The position numbers and the translations under genes were made by a program. This document shows, one piece after another, positions 43,311 to 51,763 of a stretch of 64,000 bases of DNA (within the stretch, counting starts at the first letter, position 1; each line of letters begins with the position of its first letter). The notes below the pieces were generated by a model. That model searched no databases and was not told the DNA's origin. It saw only the letters and a list, made by a program, of their open reading frames with translations. Origin of the DNA: a virus; the IMG/VR virus record IMGVR_UViG_3300030117_008055, positions 41,320 to 105,319 of that record, one strand, 5' to 3'.

Positions 43311-45341
43311 ATGGCGAGAAGAACAAAAAGCAAATATAGAATATCTAAAAATTATGTTTTTAACGCAGATGCTATATCAAAGATTGAAGAGATTGCAAAA
43401 GGCACTGGTGTGCCGGCAGACATCATAGCTGGAATATTCGTTAATGAAAGCGGCGGTCGTAATAGAGCGCTGGCGATGAATCCTAGATTTATATACGGAA
43501 AAAGTTCCTCAGGTAGAGATAGTAAAACGAGGAGCCCACAGAAGTGGCTCATGAAAAAACTAGTAGGTACAGTAGCTGAGCAATATGGTTCAGCAGGAAA
43601 ATCAGCCCACGGTAAAACTGCGCAAAAAGTATTTAAAGAAATATATCGTCATTCGCCATATTGGGCTGTCTTTTGTGGCGCATTTGGCTTTCTTCAGGTG
43701 CTTGGCTCCCGCGGGATGAAGCGGTATGGGAAAGGTTCGGACGGTGCTCGTAAATTTTATGAAGCATTTCAGTCAGACCCTTACAGGGTTGGTGTTAACG
43801 CAGCGATTGATTGGTGGAAATCTAATCCAGCAGCTAAACAACTTGCACTTAATAGAGACTACAGAGGAGTAACAATAAAATATCTTGGAGGTCTAGGCAC
43901 CGGTGCGTACGAAGCAACGATGAGACGCGCCGCGGATATTTATAGAAGACAGACAGGCATGCAAGGGGGAGAGGTAGCCACATCGCCTGCTCGACGAATC
44001 GCACTGATTGGCGACTCAAACGCAGCGACCATGACGCCTCTGTACGCTTCGCATTTTTCAGGAGATAAAGTCTATAAAGCAAAACCAGCGTCGGGAGCAG
44101 GAACGGAATGGTTTTTGTTTCTTTTGCGAGCTGTGCAGGCAAAAGATGCCAGCAAAGCGCCTCCTAAGCGTGGAGGTAAAAAAATAGCCAAAGACCTTAT
44201 TAATTTTAAACCAGATATAATACATATAACAGCCATGGGGGGCAACGATACAGAGAAAACCACAAGCAAATCAGGATTAAAAGAGATAGAAAAAAATGCC
44301 AAGGCATTGTTTGCTATCATAAAAACATATAAGGGCACTGTTCATGGGCCACCCAAAAATCGCCCGGGATCTGCCTCTACTAATCCTAAATCTGTGTTTC
44401 ATAAGTCAAAAGGAAACAATGCCTCTGAAAGATATACTGCAGCCAGGCAAAAAGTAGCAGAAGTCTTGCAAAAAGCAGCTGCTGATGTAGGTATATCCTT
44501 CTTTAATCCTTTTGGCGGTCAAATACCAGATATGACCAGAAAAGGCTCATATAAAGGAGACGGTATCCATATGGCAGCAGGCGCAGCACGTGCGCACTTT
44601 AATGCTGCGAAAGCAATGCTAGGCGGAGCCACTTCAGGCGCCGGCGGTGTTTCATATTCTTCGGGAGTCGATGCTGCCTCAGGAGGCGCCTCCACAGGCA
44701 CAGGTTCAGGGACATCTGCAGAAGACGAGCATGCTATAGCAATGAGCGCTGAAGAAAGAGAGGCGAGGGCTAAAGAAAGAAGAGAGCGAGAAGAAATAAG
44801 AAAAAAATATAGACAGGCGTTCGACAGCGCTATCACCGCCGGGCTAGAATCGGGGAAAGAAAGTTACGAGGATTTAAAAAATGTATTTCAAACACAAACC
44901 AATCTTGGAAAAGTAGCTATAGCGTCTTATAAGCATAAGGACGATCCTGGTAAAATATTTGATACTGCTTTTAAGAATCAAAATGCGCCACCCGCAGAGA
45001 AGCTAGGGCAAAATGTTGAGGATCCAGATAAAGAAATTGAATCACAATCAGCCGACGGTCGTATACTTAAAAAATATATTGCAGTCTTGAATAAGCATCA
45101 GCCAGATTTTAATTTTGAAGATTTTTATTCTGAGGTTAACACATACATAGCTAAAGGTTTTGGCATGGATGCTATCGAGGATCTTTTTCCAAAATCTGGT
45201 AGGGATTATGTTTTTGGAGACGAGCACTGGAGAGTGTTTGTCTTAATAAGAGATCTTAAAGATAAAATATCCGCTCAAAATGTTTCTGAATCATATAGAT
45301 TTTTAGGAAATCTTGTTAGGGAGATAAAACAAAAATGGTAA
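43311..45341 (+). CDS. Lysozyme-SGNH hydrolase fusion protein
   Basis: This 676-residue protein has at least three parts. Residues 20-215 resemble a lysozyme/transglycosylase domain, with GIFVNESGGRNR (Glu46) and GAFGFLQVLG. Residues 226-435 form an SGNH hydrolase: block I IALIGDSN (Ser236), block II SGAGTEW, block III MGGND (Asn312) and block V GDGIH (Asp417, His420). From about 435 there is a Gly/Ser/Ala-rich linker and then a charged coiled-coil C-terminal region. Glycan cleavage and de-esterification in one protein would suit O-acetylated peptidoglycan, but the substrate is inferred. It could be a virion-associated enzyme rather than the endolysin. Confidence 0.75.
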   Translation: MARRTKSKYRISKNYVFNADAISKIEEIAKGTGVPADIIAGIFVNESGGRNRALAMNPRFIYGKSSSGRDSKTRSPQKWLMKKLVGTVAEQYGSAGKSAHGKTAQKVFKEIYRHSPYWAVFCGAFGFLQVLGSRGMKRYGKGSDGARKFYEAFQSDPYRVGVNAAIDWWKSNPAAKQLALNRDYRGVTIKYLGGLGTGAYEATMRRAADIYRRQTGMQGGEVATSPARRIALIGDSNAATMTPLYASHFSGDKVYKAKPASGAGTEWFLFLLRAVQAKDASKAPPKRGGKKIAKDLINFKPDIIHITAMGGNDTEKTTSKSGLKEIEKNAKALFAIIKTYKGTVHGPPKNRPGSASTNPKSVFHKSKGNNASERYTAARQKVAEVLQKAAADVGISFFNPFGGQIPDMTRKGSYKGDGIHMAAGAARAHFNAAKAMLGGATSGAGGVSYSSGVDAASGGASTGTGSGTSAEDEHAIAMSAEEREARAKERREREEIRKKYRQAFDSAITAGLESGKESYEDLKNVFQTQTNLGKVAIASYKHKDDPGKIFDTAFKNQNAPPAEKLGQNVEDPDKEIESQSADGRILKKYIAVLNKHQPDFNFEDFYSEVNTYIAKGFGMDAIEDLFPKSGRDYVFGDEHWRVFVLIRDLKDKISAQNVSESYRFLGNLVREIKQKW

Positions 45342-45553
45342 TAAAAAGATTATTCTGTAAACACCCAAGAGAAAGTGGCAAGACATGGCTGCAGCATACT
45401 TTGTTTGCTTTCGGAGTCTCTGTGAAACTTTCTGTTTCATCTTTGCTTTTCTTTTTGCATGCTCTTGCACCGTTTGTGCCAATACCTGACGCATACAATC
45501 TGGAAGCGATGGCCAGCTATCTTTTAAAAAAGAATGAAGAAGCGAATAAATAA
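45335..45553 (+). CDS. Small membrane protein, DUF6356-like, possible holin
   Basis: The 72-residue product overlaps the end of the lysozyme fusion. It starts with a charged segment (HPRESGKTWLQH) followed by a long hydrophobic helix (FAFGVSVKLSVSSLLFFLHALAP interrupted) and a charged tail. The 'H-P-x-E-S-G-K/E-T-x-x-x-H' opening and the helix ending in 'HALAPF' are characteristic of DUF6356 proteins. A holin role is suggested by position after a cell-wall hydrolase, not by homology. Confidence 0.55.
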   Translation: MVIKRLFCKHPRESGKTWLQHTLFAFGVSVKLSVSSLLFFLHALAPFVPIPDAYNLEAMASYLLKKNEEANK

Positions 45554-45572
45554 ATGTTTTAGTTTTTAATAG

Positions 45573-45598
45573 TGTTCCTACATTGTGTCCGTAGGAGT
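45573..45598 (+). promoter_or_regulatory. Hairpin covering dnaE ribosome binding site
   Basis: TCCTAC (45576-45581) pairs with GTAGGA (45591-45596), with two further G-T pairs outside, around a nine-base loop. The 3' arm contains the Shine-Dalgarno (AGGAG) of the DNA polymerase gene starting at 45604. Folding would block ribosomes. Confidence 0.45.
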
Positions 45599-45603
45599 TA
45601 TTT

Positions 45604-48600
45604 ATGGAACGAACTAAATCATCTATCCCGTTTGTTGGTCTTCATGCGCACAGTGTCGCAGGATCAGTATTCGATGGATTCGGCTATCCGCAAGATCATA
45701 TGGATTTTGCTTATCAAAACGGCATGGGCGCGCTCGCCCTTACAGACCATGGCAACATGAATGGAATGTCATATCAGGTTCTTCACGCTAAGAAAATGAA
45801 GTCTGAGGGCAAATCGTTTAAGCCTATTTTTGGCGTCGAGGCCTATTTTGTACCTTCAATCTCTGAATGGAAAGAAGAGTATGAAAAGATTAAAGCCGAC
45901 AAGAAACAAGCCAGAAAGATTATTAATGACACTGACAAGGTTGAGGCCGAGGACGAGAACGCTTCAAAAAGCAAGACAAAAAGCAAGATCAACTCCTATG
46001 GCCACATTGTTCTTTTAGCCATGAATCAAACTGGTCTTAATAATATTTTTAAGATTGTCTCTGATTCCCATCAGGGCGACAGCTTTTATAGAAAACCTAG
46101 GTTAGACTATGACATGCTTAAGAAGCATGGCGAGGGCATCATTGCTTCCTCTGCTTGTCTTGGTGGTGTATATGCTAGAAATTATTGGGACAATCGAGAT
46201 AACGGCGATGATGCTGTTCTTGAAGCCATGAGGAACACAACATCAAATATGATCGACTGTTTGGGTGACAGATGGTATGGCGAGCTTCAGTGGAACAACG
46301 TACCAGAACAGCACGAGCTTAACAAGTTTGTTATTAAAATGCATGAAGAATTTGGCATTGAGCTTGTTTCCACAGCGGACAGTCACTATCCAAATCCTGA
46401 GGCGTGGAAAGATAGAGAACTGTACAAGCGCCTAGGATGGCTAGGATCAAAACTGCCAGAGTGGGCTAGCACTGAGCTTCCTGTTTCTGTCGAAGAGGTT
46501 GGCCATGAGTTGTACCCAAAGAACGGCGATCAAATGTGGGATTCTTACAAGCGCTATTCAAAGCAGTGCAACTTCAAATATGATGATGACCTTGTACACG
46601 ACTCTATTACTAAAACACACTGGATTGCGCATGAAAGAATCGAAGACTTTATGCCGGATGATACTGTTCGTCTGCCTGGCTTCGTGGTACCAGATAATGT
46701 AGAGGCCTCAGAAGCTCTTATCAAAGAAGCAATCTCTGGTCTAAGAAAGATGTCTCTGCAAGAAAACAAGGCATACGTTGACCGACTCAAGGAAGAGTTG
46801 CTTGTTATCAATGAGCGCGGTTTTGCTAAATACTTCTTAACTATGAAAGCTGTATCAGACAAAGCCAATGAACATATGTTGTCCGGACCAGGACGCGGAT
46901 CCGCTGCTGGTTCGCTAGTTGCCTATGTTCTTGGTATTACTCAGGTCGACCCGATCAAGTATGGATTATTGTTTAGTCGGTTCTTGCGTGCAGACGCTAC
47001 TGACTATCCCGACATTGACTACGACGTCAGTGACGCTTTTGGTCTCAAGGAGATCTTAGCTAAAGAGTGGGGAGAGACAACCGTTGTACCTATTTCCAAC
47101 TTTAACACCTTGCAGCTTAGATCGCTAATCAAAGATATTAGCAAGCTTTATGATGTGCCCTTTACGGAAGTAAATGCCGTCACCGGAAAGATGGTGCGCG
47201 AAGCTACGCCAAAAGCAAAAGCAGATCATGGCATTAAGGCTGGAGTATATGCTCCAACATTTGAAGAGGTTATGAAATATTCAGAATCGCTAATCCGATT
47301 CCTTACAAAATATCCGCAGATCAAAACTCATGTTGAGGCGCTTGTTGGGCAAGTTAGGTCAACTAGTCGTCATGCTGGCGGTGTTGTTATTGGCGAGAAC
47401 CTAGATAGACATATGCCTCTTATTTGTTCAGGCGGTGTACTTCAGACTCCATGGTCCGAAGGCATGAACGTGAGACATCTTGAGCCTTTAGGTTTTATTA
47501 AGTTTGACATCTTGGGCCTGTCAACACTAGAGATGATTCAGTCGGCTGTTGGTCATGTGCTTAAAAGGCATCACGGTATTGACAACCCAAGCTTCGCAGA
47601 CATTAAGAAATACTATGATGACAATCTGCATCCTGATTCGATTGATCTCAACGATCCGAAAGTTTATAAAAATATCTTTCATAAGGGTAAGTTTATGGGC
47701 GTATTTCAGTTTACAAACGCTGGCGCTCAGAGATTCTGTATGAGATCGAAGCCTAATAACATTATTGATATTTCTGCGATTACATCGATCTACAGACCAG
47801 GTCCTCTTGGTGCCAACGTTGACAGGAAGTATGTCAAGGCAAAGAACGACCCAGAGTCAATCCAGTATGTAAATGATGTTATTGAGGAAGTGACTAAAGA
47901 AACAGCAGGCTTTTTGATCTTTCAAGAGCAGATTGCTTTGCTAGCTCACAAGTTGGGCCATGACATTAGTTTGGATGAGGGCAATAAACTTAGAAAGCTT
48001 TTAACCAAGAAGGGGACTGGAAAAGGTGCTGAAGAGAAAGAAGTTATCAAGCAAAAATTTATTAGAGGCTGTGTTGCTAAGTCAATCGATCGATCAACCG
48101 CCTCGTCACTCTGGGACAATTTTGAGTATTTTTCTGGCTATGGCTTTAACAAGTCTCATGCTGTTGCTTATAGTATCCTTTCTTTCCAGTGTGCTTGGCT
48201 CTTGAACTATTTTCCAGAGTGCTGGGCAGCTGCTTTCCTTGACAAGGAGCCTGAATCTAGAAAAGAGGCAGCGATTAGTTTAGCTCAGAAGAATGGTTTC
48301 TATATTCAAAATGTGGATATCAATACTTCTACAAGTCAGTGGGAGATCTCTGATAACGGTGAGACCCTGGTGCAGCCTTTGAGTTCTATCAAAGGACTAG
48401 GCGACAAAGCTATCGATCAGATTATCACGCATAGGCCATTCAGTACCGTAGAGGATCTTTTATTCAGTAAAGAAATTGTTTATTCAAAGCTAAATAAAAA
48501 AGCTCTTGACGTTCTGTGTCGTTCAGGCGCACTAGATTCTTTATCTGATGAGCGCTTTACCGGATGCAAACATCTTTGGATGTCTTGTGTACAGGATAGA

Positions 48601-49032
48601 CCTAAAAACCCTAAGAAGCTGGCAGAGAATATTAAGCTATATGCCCCAGAGGCTGACTTTTCTGTGGAGGAAAAGATTGATTATGTTTCTTCTCTTACTG
48701 GAATCTTCCCTTTTAATCTAGTCATGACGCGGGAGATTCGTGAATCCATCAACAGGCACTGTGTGCCAGCACTTGGTAATTGGGATGATGACTTAGGAGT
48801 GGCTTGGTTTGTTCCAAGAGAGATTATTCCTAAGAAAACTAAGAACGACAAGCTGTACTGGCTTTTGAAGGTGACAGATGAAACCTCGGCTAACATTACA
48901 ATCAAGTGTTGGGGTATCAGGCCTGATGATCAAGTTCATCTCAACAGGCCGTATGCAGCTAAGCTAGATCATAGCAGTGAGTGGGGGTTCAGCACAAGAT
49001 CAATTCGCCATAACTTTAAACTACTGGGATAA
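45604..49032 (+). CDS. dnaE: DNA polymerase III alpha subunit (family C, DnaE-like)
   Basis: The 1142-residue protein is a complete family C polymerase. The PHP domain opens with FVGLHAHSVAGS and ALTDHGNMNG. The palm shows GPGRGSAAGSLVAYVLG and the catalytic acid motif YPDIDYDVSD. Further conserved segments are RHAGGVVIG, FIKFDILGLSTL, ITSIYRPGPLGAN and the finger region FNKSHAVAYSILSFQ. The C-terminal part has helix-hairpin-helix and OB-type elements. It should be the main replicase, a class unusual for T4-like phages, which normally use family B. A Lys/Glu-rich insertion lies at about residues 95-135 within the PHP domain. Confidence 0.95.
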   Translation: MERTKSSIPFVGLHAHSVAGSVFDGFGYPQDHMDFAYQNGMGALALTDHGNMNGMSYQVLHAKKMKSEGKSFKPIFGVEAYFVPSISEWKEEYEKIKADKKQARKIINDTDKVEAEDENASKSKTKSKINSYGHIVLLAMNQTGLNNIFKIVSDSHQGDSFYRKPRLDYDMLKKHGEGIIASSACLGGVYARNYWDNRDNGDDAVLEAMRNTTSNMIDCLGDRWYGELQWNNVPEQHELNKFVIKMHEEFGIELVSTADSHYPNPEAWKDRELYKRLGWLGSKLPEWASTELPVSVEEVGHELYPKNGDQMWDSYKRYSKQCNFKYDDDLVHDSITKTHWIAHERIEDFMPDDTVRLPGFVVPDNVEASEALIKEAISGLRKMSLQENKAYVDRLKEELLVINERGFAKYFLTMKAVSDKANEHMLSGPGRGSAAGSLVAYVLGITQVDPIKYGLLFSRFLRADATDYPDIDYDVSDAFGLKEILAKEWGETTVVPISNFNTLQLRSLIKDISKLYDVPFTEVNAVTGKMVREATPKAKADHGIKAGVYAPTFEEVMKYSESLIRFLTKYPQIKTHVEALVGQVRSTSRHAGGVVIGENLDRHMPLICSGGVLQTPWSEGMNVRHLEPLGFIKFDILGLSTLEMIQSAVGHVLKRHHGIDNPSFADIKKYYDDNLHPDSIDLNDPKVYKNIFHKGKFMGVFQFTNAGAQRFCMRSKPNNIIDISAITSIYRPGPLGANVDRKYVKAKNDPESIQYVNDVIEEVTKETAGFLIFQEQIALLAHKLGHDISLDEGNKLRKLLTKKGTGKGAEEKEVIKQKFIRGCVAKSIDRSTASSLWDNFEYFSGYGFNKSHAVAYSILSFQCAWLLNYFPECWAAAFLDKEPESRKEAAISLAQKNGFYIQNVDINTSTSQWEISDNGETLVQPLSSIKGLGDKAIDQIITHRPFSTVEDLLFSKEIVYSKLNKKALDVLCRSGALDSLSDERFTGCKHLWMSCVQDRPKNPKKLAENIKLYAPEADFSVEEKIDYVSSLTGIFPFNLVMTREIRESINRHCVPALGNWDDDLGVAWFVPREIIPKKTKNDKLYWLLKVTDETSANITIKCWGIRPDDQVHLNRPYAAKLDHSSEWGFSTRSIRHNFKLLG

Positions 49033-49033
49033 T

Positions 49034-49348
49034 ATGGGAAGCTTAAAAAGAAAAATGGCCAGGAACAAGGCTAAGAAAAATAAAAAGATAGAAAAGAAAA
49101 TAGCTAAGAAGCTTGGGATGTTTAACATCATGGGTGACGAGTGTTCAGCGTGTCAAAAACCTTTTGATAAGAAATCAAAAGAGGACGTTCAGACTTGGAA
49201 AGTTATTGTAAGAGAGCAAGAAAAGATCGTTAGACTTTATTGTCCCAATTGCTGGGGCATGGCTAACAAACTTATAAAGGAGATAGAAGATGATCTTAGA
49301 GTACAGCATGAGAGAGGGAGCGAAAGCTCCGACGAGAGCAAACCCTAG
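49034..49348 (+). CDS. Small zinc-ribbon protein, basic N-terminus
   Basis: The start is set at ATG 49034, two bases after the dnaE stop; an earlier in-frame start lies within dnaE. The 104-residue protein has a very basic N-terminal helix (KRKMARNKAKKNKKIEKK) and one zinc-ribbon made of CSACQKPF and YCPNCWG. The layout is familiar from small conserved proteins of marine T4-like phages, without a known role. It overlaps the dUTPase start by 59 bases. Nucleic acid binding is likely but inferred. Confidence 0.6.
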   Translation: MGSLKRKMARNKAKKNKKIEKKIAKKLGMFNIMGDECSACQKPFDKKSKEDVQTWKVIVREQEKIVRLYCPNCWGMANKLIKEIEDDLRVQHERGSESSDESKP

Positions 49349-49835
49349 TGACGCAGGGTTAGATGTTTATTATTGTCCAAAGGACCCATCAATAAGCGCA
49401 GCGTCAATCAAGCCGGGGGACAATATGGTATTGCCTACTGGCCTTAGTTTTGGGGTGCCTCATGGATACATGCTTCAGGTTTGCAATCGCTCAAGCATGG
49501 GAGCTAAGCATTCTTTAGTTGTAGGTGCGCATATTATTGACAGCGGATATGACGGAGAAATATTTATTGATCTACACAATATTGGCTCAGAAACACAACA
49601 CTTGGCTTCCGGCGATAAGATTGCTCAACTAGTTCTAGTTCCGGTGATTCACTTTAGAGCTGTGAAGGCTGAGGACAAAGACCTGTACAGGGATTCAATT
49701 ACAATTTCTAATCGCGGTGCAGGGTCTTTAGGGAGCACGAATAAAGCTAAACTTGTTCCGCCTGGGGGCGGTCCTCCGTACAACTCAAGTGAAGTAATTG
49801 AAAACCCTCTCAATGGTATGGTGTCAGGATTTTGA
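49290..49835 (+). CDS. dut: dUTPase
   Basis: The 181-residue protein has all five trimeric dUTPase motifs: SDAGLDVYY (1), RSSMGAKHSLVV (2), IDSGYDGEIFIDLHN with the catalytic Asp (3), GDKIAQLVL (4) and RGAGSLGSTNK at the C-terminal lid (5, normally RGxGGFGST). A short extra tail follows. It hydrolyses dUTP to dUMP and pyrophosphate, keeping uracil out of DNA and supplying ThyX. It overlaps the upstream gene by 59 bases, which is unusual but keeps a plausible binding site (AAGGAG). Confidence 0.92.
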   Translation: MILEYSMREGAKAPTRANPSDAGLDVYYCPKDPSISAASIKPGDNMVLPTGLSFGVPHGYMLQVCNRSSMGAKHSLVVGAHIIDSGYDGEIFIDLHNIGSETQHLASGDKIAQLVLVPVIHFRAVKAEDKDLYRDSITISNRGAGSLGSTNKAKLVPPGGGPPYNSSEVIENPLNGMVSGF

Positions 49836-49836
49836 A

Positions 49837-50148
49837 ATGAGTAACAAATATGCAGAACTTAAAGATGTGTTAATGGGAAAGTTTGATGCGGAAGAGGTGG
49901 AGCCTCTCAAGTTACCGACTAAAGAACAAGACAATATGCCTGAAAAGTTTGTCGAGCACCCGCCTCACTACAACCAAGGCACATATGAGACAATTGATAT
50001 CATAGAGGACTGGGACTTAGGTTTTCACTGTGGCAATGCTATAAAGTACATCTCCAGGCACAAACACAAGGGACAACCAATCAGAGATATCAAGAAAGCA
50101 ATATGGTATTTGAATAGATATCTAGACTCAATGGAGGGTCAAAAATGA
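49837..50148 (+). CDS. DUF3310 family protein
   Basis: The start at ATG 49837 is chosen because an upstream in-frame ATG (49798) lies inside dut. The 103-residue protein contains HPPHYNQGTYETIDIIEDW and CGNAIKYISRHKHKG, then DIKKAIWYLNRYLD, the DUF3310 signature common in phages and sometimes called a nucleotide-kinase-like or SaV family protein. Its role is unknown; association with nucleotide genes is consistent here. It overlaps the next gene by four bases. Confidence 0.82.
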   Translation: MSNKYAELKDVLMGKFDAEEVEPLKLPTKEQDNMPEKFVEHPPHYNQGTYETIDIIEDWDLGFHCGNAIKYISRHKHKGQPIRDIKKAIWYLNRYLDSMEGQK

Positions 50149-51161
50149 GAAAGACTTATACTTTTGATGATGTTTTGTTGGTGCCAAAATATAGTGCGCT
50201 AGAATCTAGATCTCAAGTTAGTTTGCAATCTTCTTTAGATGATGAAAAGTCTTTAAGGTTGCCAGTAATATCTAGTCCGATGGATACAGTCACCGAAACC
50301 AGCATGGCAGTTGCTATGCATTCTGCTGGTGGTCTCGGCGTTATCCATAGATACAATACAATTGAAGAACAGTCTGCTCTTGTTGGTGAGTCTTACTACG
50401 CAGGTGTCGATAATGTCGCCGCGGCAGTAGGCATGACTGGAGATTACATGCAAAGGTCTGAACATTTAGTTAAGGCTGGCGCAAGCATACTTTGTGTTGA
50501 TGTGGCTCATGGCGATCACATTATGATGAGGGATTGTTTATTTAATTTAAAGAGCAACTTTGACGTGCACATTATGGCTGGAAACGTTGCAACCCTTGAT
50601 GCTTTTGAAAGATTGTCTGACTGGGGCGCAGATTCTATTAGGGTGGGCATTGGAGGAGGATCCATATGTTCAACGAGAATTGTTACTGGCCACGGAATTC
50701 CAACCTTGCAAAGTGTTTTTGACATATCTAATACTAGTTATGACACAAAAATTATTGCGGACGGCGGCATCAAAACTACGGGGGACATGGTAAAGGCTCT
50801 CGCGGCAGGTGCAGACTTTGTCATGGTGGGCTCTATGTTAGCTGGCACAAGACAAACGCCGGGTCAGGTGTTTACAAATGTCAAAGGCGAAAGTTACAAG
50901 GCGTACAGAGGAATGGCTAGCGCACAAGCGCAGACGGACTGGCGTGGCAAATCTTCAACCCCAGAGGGTGTTTCAACTACAATTCCCTTCCGAGGCGATG
51001 TTTTCGATATTATTAAAGATATTGATGGTGGTATTCGTAGTGGCCTGTCTTACACGGGTGCTAGCAATCTGGGACAACTTCGAGCGAAATGTGAATTCAT
51101 TGTACAAACCCAAGCAGGGCAGCATGAAAGCAACACACATATTCTATGGAGATCCAGATGA
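50145..51161 (+). CDS. guaB: IMP dehydrogenase / GMP reductase family enzyme
   Basis: This 338-residue protein is a TIM-barrel enzyme of the IMPDH/GMPR family: TFDDVLLVP at the start, [11 protein letters not shown], the catalytic Cys loop [42 protein letters not shown] (shown in parts), and the C-terminal [17 protein letters not shown]. The last resembles IMPDH (AGxxESHxH), while length without CBS domains and 'PFRGDV...[15 protein letters not shown]' recalls GMP reductase. The usual GPGS is GGGS. It would act in guanine nucleotide supply. Which direction it runs cannot be settled from sequence. Confidence 0.82.
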   Translation: MRKTYTFDDVLLVPKYSALESRSQVSLQSSLDDEKSLRLPVISSPMDTVTETSMAVAMHSAGGLGVIHRYNTIEEQSALVGESYYAGVDNVAAAVGMTGDYMQRSEHLVKAGASILCVDVAHGDHIMMRDCLFNLKSNFDVHIMAGNVATLDAFERLSDWGADSIRVGIGGGSICSTRIVTGHGIPTLQSVFDISNTSYDTKIIADGGIKTTGDMVKALAAGADFVMVGSMLAGTRQTPGQVFTNVKGESYKAYRGMASAQAQTDWRGKSSTPEGVSTTIPFRGDVFDIIKDIDGGIRSGLSYTGASNLGQLRAKCEFIVQTQAGQHESNTHILWRSR

Positions 51162-51490
51162 AAACTCTTCCCATACCAGACCCAGCGACTAGAAAAAAGA
51201 TTATGTTTTACGACACACCTCAAAGGCAGGCACAACTAAAGATACAGTGTCAGCATGATGGGCTAAAACAATCTGAGTTCTTTAGATTGATGGTTGAGGG
51301 ATACATAAATAATCACCCTGACTTGATTAAGTTTCTTCATGAATGTAAAGAAAAGTACTCTATTCAGGGTAGAGACAAAAGAAATAAAGCTCAGAGGATG
51401 CGAAAAGCTGGCCGAGAGAATGTAGAGCAGTTCTCTCTTGACGACTCTGATATTAAAAATATATTTGATTTACTGGAGAATGATTTATAA
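51158..51490 (+). CDS. Small protein, ribbon-helix-helix-like, possible regulator
   Basis: The start at ATG 51158 has GGAG at a good distance and overlaps the guaB stop by four bases; a start 12 bases upstream would lack one. The 110-residue product has RQAQLKIQCQHDGLKQSEF followed by helix FRLMVEGYINNHPDLIKF, a layout compatible with a ribbon-helix-helix DNA-binding fold, then a basic segment and an acidic end (DDSDIKNIFDLLEND). Marine T4-like phages carry similar small proteins of unknown function. Regulation is a guess from fold pattern. It shares one base with the following gene. Confidence 0.5.
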   Translation: MKTLPIPDPATRKKIMFYDTPQRQAQLKIQCQHDGLKQSEFFRLMVEGYINNHPDLIKFLHECKEKYSIQGRDKRNKAQRMRKAGRENVEQFSLDDSDIKNIFDLLENDL

Positions 51491-51726
51491 TGGAGTGTTT
51501 AAATACTTGTCGACAACTTAATTTCCCGTGTCCTGTCAAGGAATGTCGGCAGCACATAGACTATAGCGAGGATTTAAATTGCACGCTTGAGTCTATATCA
51601 AAGCACGGTAATATGACCTTGAGAGAATCTGCTGACCGCCTAGGCATAAGCTTTGTTAGGGTAAAGCAGATAGAGGACCAGGCCCTAAAAAAAATAGGTC
51701 GTTTCTTTGAAAAAGATTCTATTTAG
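51490..51726 (+). CDS. Small sigma-factor region 4-like protein
   Basis: This 78-residue protein contains MTLRESADRLGISFVRVKQIEDQALKKI, spanning about residues 42-68, which follows the sigma-70 region 4.2 pattern (LTLEEVG..LGVTRERVRQIE.KAL.KL). The N-terminal part holds four Cys residues (Cys4, Cys8, Cys15, Cys20) that may bind zinc, and no region 2 is present. It may be a stand-alone DNA-binding factor that recognises -35-like elements or modifies host RNA polymerase. Start codon overlaps the preceding stop (TAATG). It is followed by a strongly expressed-looking gene. Confidence 0.68.
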   Translation: MECLNTCRQLNFPCPVKECRQHIDYSEDLNCTLESISKHGNMTLRESADRLGISFVRVKQIEDQALKKIGRFFEKDSI

Positions 51727-51763
51727 AATAGCACCTTTAAAGGTATCTTCATGGAGAAAACAA

